Assembly (NCBI RefSeq): GCF_000217795.1
Contig: NC_015681.1
Span: forward strand, 859,244-923,243
Origin: Thermodesulfatator indicus DSM 15286
GTDB lineage: Bacteria; Desulfobacterota; Thermodesulfobacteria; Thermodesulfobacteriales; Thermodesulfatatoraceae
Reading direction: 5' to 3'
DNA length: 64,000 nucleotides
The position numbers were made by a program, and so were the translations under genes. The notes beneath the pieces were generated by a model. That model was not told the origin of the DNA. It saw only the letters and a program-made list of their open reading frames with translations, and did no database searches. Below are positions 50,374-58,790 of this stretch, piece by piece (the first letter of the stretch is position 1; each line of letters starts with the position of its first letter).

Positions 50374-51264
50374 ATGCACTACGATATTGCCTCTAAGGTT
50401 ATTCTTTCTCGCTGCAAAGAGCCTTTTCTTTCTTTTTTCTGCGGTTTACCAGTAAAAAAAGCTTTTTTAATTGAAGAACGCCCACAAGAGACTACCTCTT
50501 TAAGGCGGGCTGACTTTGTTTTAAAAACAGTTCTAGAAGATAATGAAGAACTTTTAGTGTTAGTGGAATTTTTTTCTTCTTGGAAGGCCTGGTATCCTTT
50601 GCGTACTCTTGAGTGCCGTTGCCGTCATCTTCTTGAAGAAAATATCCCCGTTAAAACTTTTTGTTTTTTGTTTACTCCTTCAGCTGGTGCCAAAAATTAC
50701 TATAGAGATGAAGAAGTCAATTACCAGTTCAATCTAATTAAACTTTACGAAATAGACGCAGAAATGGTGGTAGAAAAGGGCCCAGAATGTTTATTAGCCT
50801 TTGTGCCTATTTTAAAAAACGGGGAAAAATTTATTGATGAAGCTGAAAAGAAAATTTACCAGTCAGAAACTTCCAGGGAAACTAGGGCGGACCTTTTAAC
50901 GGGAATGGCCATTTTAGGAGGCTTAATTTCTCCTGAAATTCCGTTAAAATTGGTCCAGAGGAGGCGTGATCTAATGATAGAAAGTGCTGCTTACGAAATA
51001 ATTAAAAAAGAAGGTTTTGAAGAGGGATTAAAAGAAGGTCTCCAACAGGGTATTCAGCAAGGTATTCAGCAAGGTATTCAGCAAGGATTAAAAGAAGTTC
51101 TTCTAGATGTGCTTGAAGAAAGGTTCGGAATTTTACCCGTGTCTGTTATCTCTCAAATTAACGCTATATCCAGTGCAGAATTATTAAAAAGCCTTAGCCG
51201 AGCGGCTGTTAGAGCAAAAAGCCTGGAAGAATTTAAAGACTTATTAAAACGCGTAAACGAGTAA
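50374..51264 (+). CDS. Rpn/transposase_31-like protein with a short tandem repeat
   Basis: The 296-aa product starts 3 bases after the fmdB-like stop. Its RRADFVLKTV...LLVLVEFFSSWK (PD-(D/E)xK-like D, E, no clear K) resembles the Rpn (recombination-promoting nuclease) family. The C-terminal half contains four imperfect copies of a 4-residue QQGI unit (residues about 224-239) before a helical tail. These are encoded by 12-bp DNA repeats (51043-51090). Such heptad-like repeats are common near the end of Rpn-type proteins. Function is uncertain: recombination or genome mobility. Confidence 0.6.
   Translation: MHYDIASKVILSRCKEPFLSFFCGLPVKKAFLIEERPQETTSLRRADFVLKTVLEDNEELLVLVEFFSSWKAWYPLRTLECRCRHLLEENIPVKTFCFLFTPSAGAKNYYRDEEVNYQFNLIKLYEIDAEMVVEKGPECLLAFVPILKNGEKFIDEAEKKIYQSETSRETRADLLTGMAILGGLISPEIPLKLVQRRRDLMIESAAYEIIKKEGFEEGLKEGLQQGIQQGIQQGIQQGLKEVLLDVLEERFGILPVSVISQINAISSAELLKSLSRAAVRAKSLEEFKDLLKRVNE
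51043..51090 (+). repeat. Four 12-bp tandem repeats inside the Rpn-like gene
   Basis: Copies of CAGCAAGGTATT (51055-51066, 51067-51078), flanked by one variant each side (51043-51054, 51079-51090). Each adds four residues, so copy-number change stays in frame. Confidence 0.85.
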
Positions 51265-51317
51265 ATTTAGTTTTTAGTCGTCAGAAAGTTAAGTCACGAT
51301 TTAAAAGGAGTAGTTCT

Positions 51318-52247
51318 TTGAGAAAGCACATTAAGGTAGGCACTAGAGGTTCAAAGCTTGCCCTGGCCCAAACAAATTGGGTCATCGGCCAGATAAAAGA
51401 ACGCTACCCCGAGATTCAGGTAGAAACCGTCATCATCAAAACCAAAGGCGATAAGATTTTAGATGTTCCCCTGGCCAAAGTTGGCGGCAAAGGGCTTTTT
51501 GTCAAAGAAATAGAAGACGCCCTTTTGCGAGAAGAGATAGACCTTGCGGTCCACAGTATGAAAGATGTTCCTACCGAGCTGCCAGAAGGCCTTGAAATCG
51601 CTATAATCCCTGAGCGCGAAAGCCCGTATGATGTCGTAATTTCACAGGGTGGGGAATCCATTGATGACTTGCCTAGTGGCGCCACGGTTGGCACCAGTAG
51701 TTTGCGCCGGAGTGCCCAGCTTAAGGCTTACCGGCCTGACTTAAAGATTGAAAATTTACGGGGAAACCTTGATACCCGCTTGCGCAAGCTAAACGAAGGT
51801 CTTTACCACGCCATTATTGTAGCCCAGGCCGGTCTCATAAGGCTTGGCCTAAAAGAAGAAAGAGCCAAACCCATTTCGCCTGAAATAATGCTTCCTGCCA
51901 TTGGCCAGGGGGCTCTCGCTATTGAAGTTCGTGAATCTGACCATGACCTGAAAGAAGGTCTTTCCTTTTTGCATCACGAAGAAACGGCTATTTGTGTAGC
52001 AGCAGAGCGGGCCTTTTTGGCCACCCTTGAAGGAGGTTGTCAGGTGCCGCTGGCGGCCTTTGCCAGGCTTTCAGGAGATAACTTAACCGTTGAAGGTTTA
52101 ATAGCTGATCCTTCTGGCGAAACTATTCTCAAAGAGGAACTTAAAGGCCCCAAAGAAGAAGCCCAGGCACTTGGGCGAAAGCTTGCGGAAATTCTTCTTG
52201 GCCGAGGCGGCCGAAAAATTCTTGACGAAGTTTACGGGAGAGCATAA
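51318..52247 (+). CDS. hemC: Porphobilinogen deaminase (hydroxymethylbilane synthase)
   Basis: The 309-aa enzyme polymerises four porphobilinogens into hydroxymethylbilane. Signature residues include KVGTRGSKLALAQTNWVI, AVHSMKDVPTE (catalytic Asp), GTSSLRRSAQL and EGGCQVPLAAFA with the Cys that holds the dipyrromethane cofactor. Start is TTG at 51318, with AAAAGGAG upstream (51304-51310). The TAA overlaps the ATG of cobA-hemD by one base. Together they give the uroporphyrinogen III and precorrin-2 steps of the tetrapyrrole pathway. Confidence 0.96.
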   Translation: MRKHIKVGTRGSKLALAQTNWVIGQIKERYPEIQVETVIIKTKGDKILDVPLAKVGGKGLFVKEIEDALLREEIDLAVHSMKDVPTELPEGLEIAIIPERESPYDVVISQGGESIDDLPSGATVGTSSLRRSAQLKAYRPDLKIENLRGNLDTRLRKLNEGLYHAIIVAQAGLIRLGLKEERAKPISPEIMLPAIGQGALAIEVRESDHDLKEGLSFLHHEETAICVAAERAFLATLEGGCQVPLAAFARLSGDNLTVEGLIADPSGETILKEELKGPKEEAQALGRKLAEILLGRGGRKILDEVYGRA

Positions 52248-53755
52248 TGCCAGGGAAGGTTTATCTCATAGGTGCAGGTCCAGGAGACCCAGGGCTTATT
52301 ACAGAGAAAGGAAGGCGGGTCATCGCCAAGGCTGATGTCATTGTTTACGACTACCTAGCTAATCCCAGGTTTTTGGCTCTAACCAGAGAGGACGCCGAAA
52401 AAATCTACGTTGGTAAAAAAGGCGGTGATCATACCCTTTCGCAAGAAGGTATAAACCAGTTGCTAGTAGAAAAGGCCAAAGAAGGGAAGACCGTAGCTCG
52501 CCTTAAAGGGGGAGACCCTTTTCTCTTTGGCCGTGGTGGCGAAGAAGCTGAAGTTTTGGTGGAACACGGCATCCCCTTTGAAATAGTGCCAGGGGTTACT
52601 TCCGCCATTGCCGCTCCGGCTTACGCCGGTATCCCGGTAACTCACCGGGAGCATACTTCTACTTTTACCATGGTCACCGGCCACGAAGACCCAACTAAAG
52701 AAGACTCAGCTATTGACTGGGAGGCCCTGGCCCGCATTGGCACTATAGCCTTTCTTATGGGCATGAAAAACCTGCCTCGTATTTGTGAAAACTTGCTTCG
52801 CCACGGCAAACCCGAAGACACGCCGGTGGCGGTGGTGCGCTGGGGTACTACCCCACGGCAAAAGGTGGTTGTTGGAAACCTCGGAAACATTGTGGCTAAA
52901 GTGGAGGAGGCAAAGCTTGGCCCACCGTCCATAATCCTGGTAGGCGAAGTGGTAAAGCTTCGCGAAAAACTTAACTGGTTTGAAACTAAGCCCCTTTTTG
53001 GCAAGCGCATAGTGGTTACCCGCACAAGGGCCCAGGCCAGCCAGCTCGTGGAGAGCCTTGAAGAATGCGGGGCCGAGTGTCTAGAAATTCCTACTATAAA
53101 AATTGTCCCGCCAGACTCTTTTGAACCGCTTGAGCAGGCTATTGAACAAATAGAAACTTACGACTGGTTGATTTTTACTTCTGTTAACGGCGTGCAGGTC
53201 TTTTTTGAAAGGCTCTTTGCCAGAGGGAAAGACGCCCGTGCCCTAGCCAACACCAAAGTGGCGGCTATTGGCGTGGCTACAGCCGAGCTTATCAAAAAAT
53301 ACGGCCTGCTGGTGGATCTCCTGCCCCAAGAATTTCGGGCTGAAGGGCTTTTAGAGGCCCTCTTAAAAGAAGAGCTTGCCGGGAAAAAAGTCTTGATCCC
53401 AAGGGCCCTTGAGGCAAGAGAGATACTACCTGAAAAATTACGCGAGGCAGGCGCTGAGGTTGAAGTAGTCCCTGCTTATCAGACGATTCTTCCTGAAGAA
53501 GAAGCCACCCGATTGAAGAAAGAGCTTGAGCAGGGGGTGGATGTTATAACTTTTACCAGTTCTTCCACGGCTAAAAACTTGCTAAAAATGCTGGGAGACG
53601 AAGCCAGAAGTTTGCTTTCAGAGGTAGTGCTAGCCTCAATCGGGCCTATTACCACCGAAACCCTAAAGAAGGCCGGTTTTACTCCCCAGGTGGAGGCCAA
53701 AGAATACACTATTCCCGGACTGGTTAAGGCAATTCTAGAATATTTCAGAGCCTGA
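52247..53755 (+). CDS. cobA-hemD: Fused uroporphyrinogen-III C-methyltransferase/uroporphyrinogen-III synthase
   Basis: The 502-aa protein has an N-terminal SUMT domain (about 1-245): VYLIGAGPGDPGLITEKG, VARLKGGDPFLFGRGGEEAE and VPGVTSAIAAPAYAGIPVTHR. The C-terminal HemD domain (about 250-500) has GKRIVVTRTRAQ, ITFTSSSTAKNL and PGLVKAI. It cyclises hydroxymethylbilane and methylates the product twice to precorrin-2, feeding siroheme, cobalamin and (through AhbAB) heme. Fusions of this type are common in Clostridia and sulfate reducers. It follows hemC with a one-base overlap. Confidence 0.95.
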   Translation: MPGKVYLIGAGPGDPGLITEKGRRVIAKADVIVYDYLANPRFLALTREDAEKIYVGKKGGDHTLSQEGINQLLVEKAKEGKTVARLKGGDPFLFGRGGEEAEVLVEHGIPFEIVPGVTSAIAAPAYAGIPVTHREHTSTFTMVTGHEDPTKEDSAIDWEALARIGTIAFLMGMKNLPRICENLLRHGKPEDTPVAVVRWGTTPRQKVVVGNLGNIVAKVEEAKLGPPSIILVGEVVKLREKLNWFETKPLFGKRIVVTRTRAQASQLVESLEECGAECLEIPTIKIVPPDSFEPLEQAIEQIETYDWLIFTSVNGVQVFFERLFARGKDARALANTKVAAIGVATAELIKKYGLLVDLLPQEFRAEGLLEALLKEELAGKKVLIPRALEAREILPEKLREAGAEVEVVPAYQTILPEEEATRLKKELEQGVDVITFTSSSTAKNLLKMLGDEARSLLSEVVLASIGPITTETLKKAGFTPQVEAKEYTIPGLVKAILEYFRA

Positions 53756-53934
53756 TTTATTTCTTCTCCCTTTTATAGCATCTATTTTGTTAACCGCCTT
53801 GATCCGATGGTAATCATCAAATTGCCACTTGAACATTTTTGAGAGGAAAGGTCACAAATGAAATATGGATATGTTTTTATACGGATAGGACGTCATAGTT
53901 TTAAACATCAAATACTTGCACCATTTTTTATCTC
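53756..53934. other. Gap between cobA-hemD and the split permease
   Basis: No convincing gene or repeat seen in this stretch. Short overlapping open frames are chance. A terminator is not clear. Confidence 0.5.
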
Positions 53935-54471
53935 TTATGACACGCCGTTTCTATTGTTGCTCCATTCAATCAACCGCTCGATTGACGTTGCCATGATTAC
54001 GGTAAATATAATAGTTAAAATCAGTCTCAATGCCGTAAATTTAGGTCCTAAAAATTGGAGTTCTACTATTTCTTGAGGAAGCTTTATACACGCCCATGCG
54101 TTAAGAAAAATAATGACGTTAGAAATGCGTGCGCCTTTTTTAATTAAAGCCGCAGCCATTGGGAAAGCCACATAAAGAGGGCCTGTCGGCAGAGCGCCAA
54201 AGAGCAAGGCCAGAAAAAAACCTTTTATTCCCGAAGTTCTTCCCAAATATTTTACAACCATGTCTTTTGACACCCACAGCGTAAAAAGACCCATTAATAT
54301 CATCACGGCAGGTAATATCCAAATCATTTCAACAAAGAATTCCCATGATGTTGTAAAAACCATATCTCGTCTATCAGGGAAAATTGATAGCAAGATTATC
54401 GCGATACTCAAAGTGATACCTAGAAGAATCACATCTCGGATCGCTCCTTTTAGCGCCTTATCTTTTTTCAT
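53935..54471 (-). CDS. Permease half, second component (DUF318/ArsP-like)
   Basis: The 178-aa membrane protein has about four to five segments. The motif LLFGALPTGPLYVAFPMAAALIKKGA resembles the repeated G-P-x-P-P-A core of ArsP-type permeases (PF03773). It corresponds to one half of the usual 300-350-aa permease. Its start overlaps the stop of the other half (54468) by 4 bases, so the two are translated together and should assemble. Substrate not known; ArsP relatives export organoarsenicals, others may carry metals or thiols. Confidence 0.65.
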   Translation of the reverse strand: MKKDKALKGAIRDVILLGITLSIAIILLSIFPDRRDMVFTTSWEFFVEMIWILPAVMILMGLFTLWVSKDMVVKYLGRTSGIKGFFLALLFGALPTGPLYVAFPMAAALIKKGARISNVIIFLNAWACIKLPQEIVELQFLGPKFTALRLILTIIFTVIMATSIERLIEWSNNRNGVS

Positions 54472-54950
54472 AATAGTGCCCCTATTATAAGAGCAATAAT
54501 AATTGCGAAGATGAAACTTATGCCATTTCTCAGCAGGGCAATTTTCTTTCCCAGTTCTTTTATCTCCAGAGGCAGAGTAACTATTCCAACCATTGTCAAC
54601 GTTGTTATGAAAGCGGCAACGGCAGTAACTGATGCCCCACCCTTCAGAAGTGACGCTGCCAAAGGAAAGGAGATAAGTGCTGGAATATACAGGATCGTCC
54701 CTAAAAAGGCACTGAAAATTAATCCGCCAAAACCAGCTTGCTCGCCGATAACGTCAGAAATCTTGGCCGGGGGCACAAAGCCTAAAAGCAGACCTATGAC
54801 GATGATGATAATAAAAACCATTGGAAGAATGCGGAAGAAAGATTTTACCGCTACTATCAGTGATTGCTTCGTTTTTTCCTTATTCCTTATTAAAGAAACA
54901 AATAAACAAGCAAAAGCGAATATATTTATCAAAAAGGCTGTTTTATTCAT
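54468..54950 (-). CDS. Permease half, first component (DUF318/ArsP-like)
   Basis: The 160-aa membrane protein has the related motif FSAFLGTILYIPALISFPLAASLLKGGAS (in parts: GTILYIPALISFPLAASLL). It is the upstream half of the split permease, first read on the minus strand. The two halves share the same G-x-P-FP core, as in an internally duplicated permease cut into two genes. No regulator is adjacent. Confidence 0.65.
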   Translation of the reverse strand: MNKTAFLINIFAFACLFVSLIRNKEKTKQSLIVAVKSFFRILPMVFIIIIVIGLLLGFVPPAKISDVIGEQAGFGGLIFSAFLGTILYIPALISFPLAASLLKGGASVTAVAAFITTLTMVGIVTLPLEIKELGKKIALLRNGISFIFAIIIALIIGALL

Positions 54951-55118
54951 TAGTTAGCATCTCACAGCATTTTAGATTAACCCGCCCAACATTCCTTTTT
55001 GACCTGCGGCTATGGATTTGAAAAATTTCTTATTCCCCACCTCCAAATTAGGAGGTGCGTTACCATATCATCTATTACCTGTCAATGAATTACTCAAAAT
55101 TAGCCGTATAAAGTAAAT

Positions 55119-55382
55119 AAATTTGACATAATAACACTAGAAGATTTAGCATTACTATAAATAACTCCTGGCAAAACTTTACTGACTATTTTAAACGAAT
55201 TTCCTATTCCTGAACTTTTTCAACTAAAGCCCTTTTACATCTCCTGGGTAAAAAGAACCCTTGCCTGAAATAAGAATACCCGGAAAGTGGCTTATATCTC
55301 AGAAGACAACAAAAAGCGCTTTATAAAATTTCTTGAAACTCTTATGAACTCTGGCAAGTGGCCCAGGCTGAATAGGCTATAA
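55119..55382 (+). pseudogene. Degraded coding remnant, unknown
   Basis: One frame keeps a protein-like run of about 85 codons (LLTILNEFPIPELFQLKPFY, then FIKFLETLMNSGKWPRLNRL) interrupted by TAA 55158 and TGA 55266, ending at TAA 55380. There is no start with a ribosome binding site. The 135-bp repeat begins just after it. Family not recognised. Confidence 0.4.
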
Positions 55383-55412
55383 AAATTTACAACTACTGCG
55401 ACAATTGAGTTA

Positions 55413-55547
55413 TTGCGAGCGAAGCGAAGCAATCCCTGAGACTGCTTCGACCTCTAACGAGGCCTCGCAGTGACAGCGAAGCTTACTTTGCTTTAGCGAT
55501 TATGTCAGCAGCGATACTTTGTCGTGTAAAAAACACTCGGATTAATA
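55413..55547. repeat. 135-bp interspersed repeat, copy B
   Basis: Matches copy A (1127-1261) over 135 bases with three differences. It lies in the gap 54951-55776, which otherwise holds the remnant above, a short inverted repeat CACCTCC/GGAGGTG (55037-55056), and AT-rich sequence. No intact gene. Confidence 0.85.
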
Positions 55548-55797
55548 GCTCTCTGGATAAACCTTGATTTCCGCTTAAGCCAGAATTAAGCTTGGCTTAA
55601 AATGGCTACCATCTTTTTCACCTAATGGGTGAGACGGGCGAAGACACAAAACAATCTAAACATACTGGTAATAGAGGGATAGCCCCAACCCTTCTCCCTC
55701 TGGGAGAGGAGAGTTTTAGAGGAAAAATCTATTAAAAAATGGGGGGTTTGGGATATGTCCCCAGGGCCTACCCAAAATGTCTAAGTGGGGAATAACA

Positions 55798-56922
55798 ATG
55801 AAACAGATTATTTATCTCGATTACAACGCTACCGCACCGGTTCTTCCTGAAGTAAGAGAAGTTGTCGATTTTTATTTAGTCGAGGCCTTCGGTAACCCAT
55901 CTTGCAGCCATAAAGTCGGGCAGGTAGCCAAGAAAGGCCTCGAAGAAGCGCGAAAAAACGTTGCATCTTTAATTGAAGCTAACCCACAAGAAATAATTTT
56001 TTTATCAGGGGGCACAGAAGCTAATAATCTCGCCATTTTGGGAATGACCCTGGCTCAAGAAAAAAAGAAACACGTAATTACCTCTCAGATTGAACATCCC
56101 TCGGTGCTAAACCCCATGATAAAGCTTTTAGAAATGGGTTTCGATGTAAGTTTCCTCCCGGTAGATAGTCAGGGCTATGTTGACCCAGACGAGCTTAAAA
56201 AAGCCCTTCGGCCGGATACGTTTCTCGTGTCAATTATGCTTGTTAATAATGAAGTAGGTACTATCCAGCCTGTAGCTGAAATTGGACATATATGCCGTGA
56301 AAGAGATATAGTTTTTCACACTGATGCGGCCCAGGCTGTAGGGAAACTTCCTGTTTCCGTAAAAGAAATAAATTGTGACTTAATGACTATAGCCGGCCAC
56401 AAGATGTATGCTCCCAAGGGAATTGGAGCTTTATTTATACGAGAAGGCATTTCTTTGAGGCCTCTCATGCACGGGGCTTCTCAGGAAAAGGGATTGAGGC
56501 CAGGCACAGAGCCAGTAGCTCTCGCCTGTGGTTTGGGTAAAGCAGCATCTATAGCTAAAAAGGATTTAATCGCCGAAGGGGCCAGAGAAAAAATATTAAG
56601 AGAAAAGCTATATCAAGGTTTGAAAGACATTTATCCCCGTCTAGTTCTCCATGGAGACCCTGAAAGAACCATTTCTAACACCTTGAGTATATCCTTTCCT
56701 GGGCTTAGCGCTTCTCAAATTCTTGCCAATTTACCGGAAATTTGTGCTTCTACTGGAGCAGCCTGCCATAACAAAGCCCAGGCCATTTCTCACGTATTAA
56801 GCGCTATGGGAGTCTCAAAAGAGGTAGCCTTGGGGACCATGCGTTTAAGCCTTGGCCGCGGCACATCAGATCAAGACATAAGTAGGGCTATTTCCCTTTT
56901 TAAGCGCGTATTAGTGAGTTAA
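55798..56922 (+). CDS. NifS-family cysteine desulfurase/selenocysteine lyase-like enzyme
   Basis: The 374-aa PLP enzyme starts at ATG 55798, preceded by GTGGGGAA. Residues MKQIIYLDYNATAPVLPEVR, GGTEANNLAI, His100 (IEHPSVL), VNNEVGTIQP and the PLP Lys202 (AGHKMYAPKGIGAL) are intact. The catalytic cysteine is Cys323 in STGAACHNK rather than the usual SSGSACTS. The GAACH form recalls animal selenocysteine lyase and some bacterial relatives. It may supply sulfur or selenium. It stands upstream of an MFS gene with no Isc or Suf partner nearby. Confidence 0.85.
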   Translation: MKQIIYLDYNATAPVLPEVREVVDFYLVEAFGNPSCSHKVGQVAKKGLEEARKNVASLIEANPQEIIFLSGGTEANNLAILGMTLAQEKKKHVITSQIEHPSVLNPMIKLLEMGFDVSFLPVDSQGYVDPDELKKALRPDTFLVSIMLVNNEVGTIQPVAEIGHICRERDIVFHTDAAQAVGKLPVSVKEINCDLMTIAGHKMYAPKGIGALFIREGISLRPLMHGASQEKGLRPGTEPVALACGLGKAASIAKKDLIAEGAREKILREKLYQGLKDIYPRLVLHGDPERTISNTLSISFPGLSASQILANLPEICASTGAACHNKAQAISHVLSAMGVSKEVALGTMRLSLGRGTSDQDISRAISLFKRVLVS

Positions 56923-56931
56923 TAGTTCTCC

Positions 56932-58161
56932 ATGCCCATTTTAGGAGAAATAGCCAATAATCTGATTTTGCCCCTGCGCTTACGAAATTTTAGAGTCTTT
57001 TTCATAGGCCAAAGTTTTTCTCTTTTAGGTACCTGGATTTTTGTGACTGCTCAGCGCTGGCTTTTATATGATCTAACTAATTCAGCCTTTTTTCTTGGCA
57101 TATTGGGAGCTATAGGGAGTTTACCAATCCTTCTATTCTCGATACCAGCAGGATACTTAGCTGATCATTTACCTAAAAGAAATCTTCTTTTGCTTTCTCA
57201 AAGTGTAGCTGCTTTGCAGGCAGGTATTCTTACTTTCTTAGTTGTTAGCGGACGGGTCGAAGTTTGGCACATTTTAAGTCTAGCCTTTTTGCTCGGATGC
57301 ACTGTTGCCCTTGAATTCCCGGTAAGGCATTCTTTTATCTTTGACCTGGTGGGTGAAGATTCATTGGTAACAGCTATTTCGTTACACTCCACGGCTTTTA
57401 ACTTGGCAAGATTCCTGGGGCCAGCTATAGCAGGGTTTTTAATGGCTCATTTTGGCCTGTGGACCTGTTTTTTGGCTAACACGCTATCTTACCTGCCGAT
57501 AATTTTTGCCTTGGCTATTATCCCTTTATCTGAAAATCATAAAGGTGTTTCCAAAAAACCCTGGGAGGGATTAAAAGACGGTTTTATTTTTGTATTAAAC
57601 AGTCGCCAAATCAGACGCATCTTACTTCTCATAGCTACCACCAGCATCTTTGTCTTACCTTATGCGGTGCTTCTTCCAGCGGTGGTGCGTGAAAATTTCG
57701 GTGGAGGAGGAAAGGAATTCAGTTTTCTCATGGCCGCCAACGGCCTGGGCACACTTACGGGAGCCATATTCATGGCCGCTTTTGGTAGAAATATTCCTAA
57801 AGATAGATTTATACCCGCCAACATGGCTCTTTTATGCATTTATCTGGGCGGGATGATTCTTTCAAAGAAGTTTTATCTGGCTTGTGTTTTGTTGATAATG
57901 TCTGGCTTTCATATGGTTTGCATGTTTACCTCTGCTAACGCCTTTCTTCAGCTGAATAGCCCGGATGACCTGCGCGGCCGCATTTTAAGTCTTTTTAGCT
58001 TGAGTTTTTTAGGGCTTTTCCCTTTAGGAAGCTTTTGGGCTGGTACTACTGCTCAATATTTTGGGCCTAAATGGACTTTACTGGCAGGGCTAACCATAGC
58101 CCTGGTTTTATCCATCTGGCAAGGACTTATTCCAAGTCTTAAAAAAGCGGAAAACAGATAA
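56932..58161 (+). CDS. MFS transporter (enterobactin exporter EntS/MFS_3-like)
   Basis: The 409-aa protein has about 12 membrane segments. NFRVFFIGQSFSLLGTWIFV and QRWLLYDLTNSAFFLGILG at the N-terminus and the AGYLADHLPKR motif A (near 75-85) match MFS_3/EntS proteins. It lies 9 bases after the cysteine desulfurase-like gene and is read with it. Exported substrate unknown. Confidence 0.85.
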   Translation: MPILGEIANNLILPLRLRNFRVFFIGQSFSLLGTWIFVTAQRWLLYDLTNSAFFLGILGAIGSLPILLFSIPAGYLADHLPKRNLLLLSQSVAALQAGILTFLVVSGRVEVWHILSLAFLLGCTVALEFPVRHSFIFDLVGEDSLVTAISLHSTAFNLARFLGPAIAGFLMAHFGLWTCFLANTLSYLPIIFALAIIPLSENHKGVSKKPWEGLKDGFIFVLNSRQIRRILLLIATTSIFVLPYAVLLPAVVRENFGGGGKEFSFLMAANGLGTLTGAIFMAAFGRNIPKDRFIPANMALLCIYLGGMILSKKFYLACVLLIMSGFHMVCMFTSANAFLQLNSPDDLRGRILSLFSLSFLGLFPLGSFWAGTTAQYFGPKWTLLAGLTIALVLSIWQGLIPSLKKAENR

Positions 58162-58398
58162 AATATCCTGGCCATACCTCAAAAATTTCTTGATAAAAAA
58201 TCAATTTTACGAGAAACTAAAATAGCTCTTTGAAAATTGAATAAGGTAATAGGGGCTGGCATTAGCTTACTTTAAAATATTCCTGTTGTCGTAGCTCCTG
58301 TTTTCTACGTTGCTTTTCGGCCGTTGCGGTTTTGTTCTTTTTGGTCTCTGTGGTCCTTTTATTAATGAGTCATTAAATAGGCGACAAAATACCCGGTT

Positions 58399-58461
58399 AT
58401 TGCGAGCATTTTTCTGGTCATTGCGAGCATTTTTCTGGTCATTGCAAGCATTTTTCTGGTC
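58399..58461. repeat. Three 21-bp tandem repeats next to a REP-like unit
   Basis: Each 21-base unit begins ATTGCGAGCA and ends TTTTTCTGGTC; the third copy has G to A at one position. The unit merges with a REP-like element (58462 onward, ATTGCGAGCGAAGCGAAGC). This suggests local duplication of the REP end. It sits in the gap before the CRISPR leader. Confidence 0.85.
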
Positions 58462-58500
58462 ATTGCGAGCGAAGCGAAGCAATCTCCATCCCACGTGCTA

Positions 58501-58790
58501 GTAAAGGTCTTGCCAGACCGCAAAGTAATATCGGCAAAAGCAACCCCTGGCCTTTCCGGTCAGGGGTACCCTATTTTCACGCAAATTTATAAGTTTGCTA
58601 TTTATCGTTATTTTTGGAAAAGGCTATTTTGAACCCTGACCGGTTCTGGAATCCGTTGGTATTCAAGTGTTTCGGGTGGTTCTTGAGTTAAATAGTAAAG
58701 TTTAAAAAGTGGTTTTTGGCAAATTTTCGCTGAACCTTGACCTGAGCCGTCATCTAACTCTAGCAGATAACGCCATTTTTAAGGCCTGCA
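58501..58790 (+). promoter_or_regulatory. CRISPR leader region
   Basis: This 290-base non-coding stretch borders the intact end of the array. It contains a hairpin CCCCTG/CAGGGG (58544-58567), A+T-rich blocks and TTGACC near 58737. The degenerate repeat at the other end makes this the leader side. No open frame of note. Confidence 0.55.

Noticed and set aside
53858-54076. 72-codon open frame between cobA-hemD and the permease
   Set aside because: It overlaps the permease on the opposite strand and has no family features.
58267-58494. Open frame through the tandem REP repeat
   Set aside because: The product is a repeat translation (NDQKNARNDQ-type), a familiar artefact of REP sequence.
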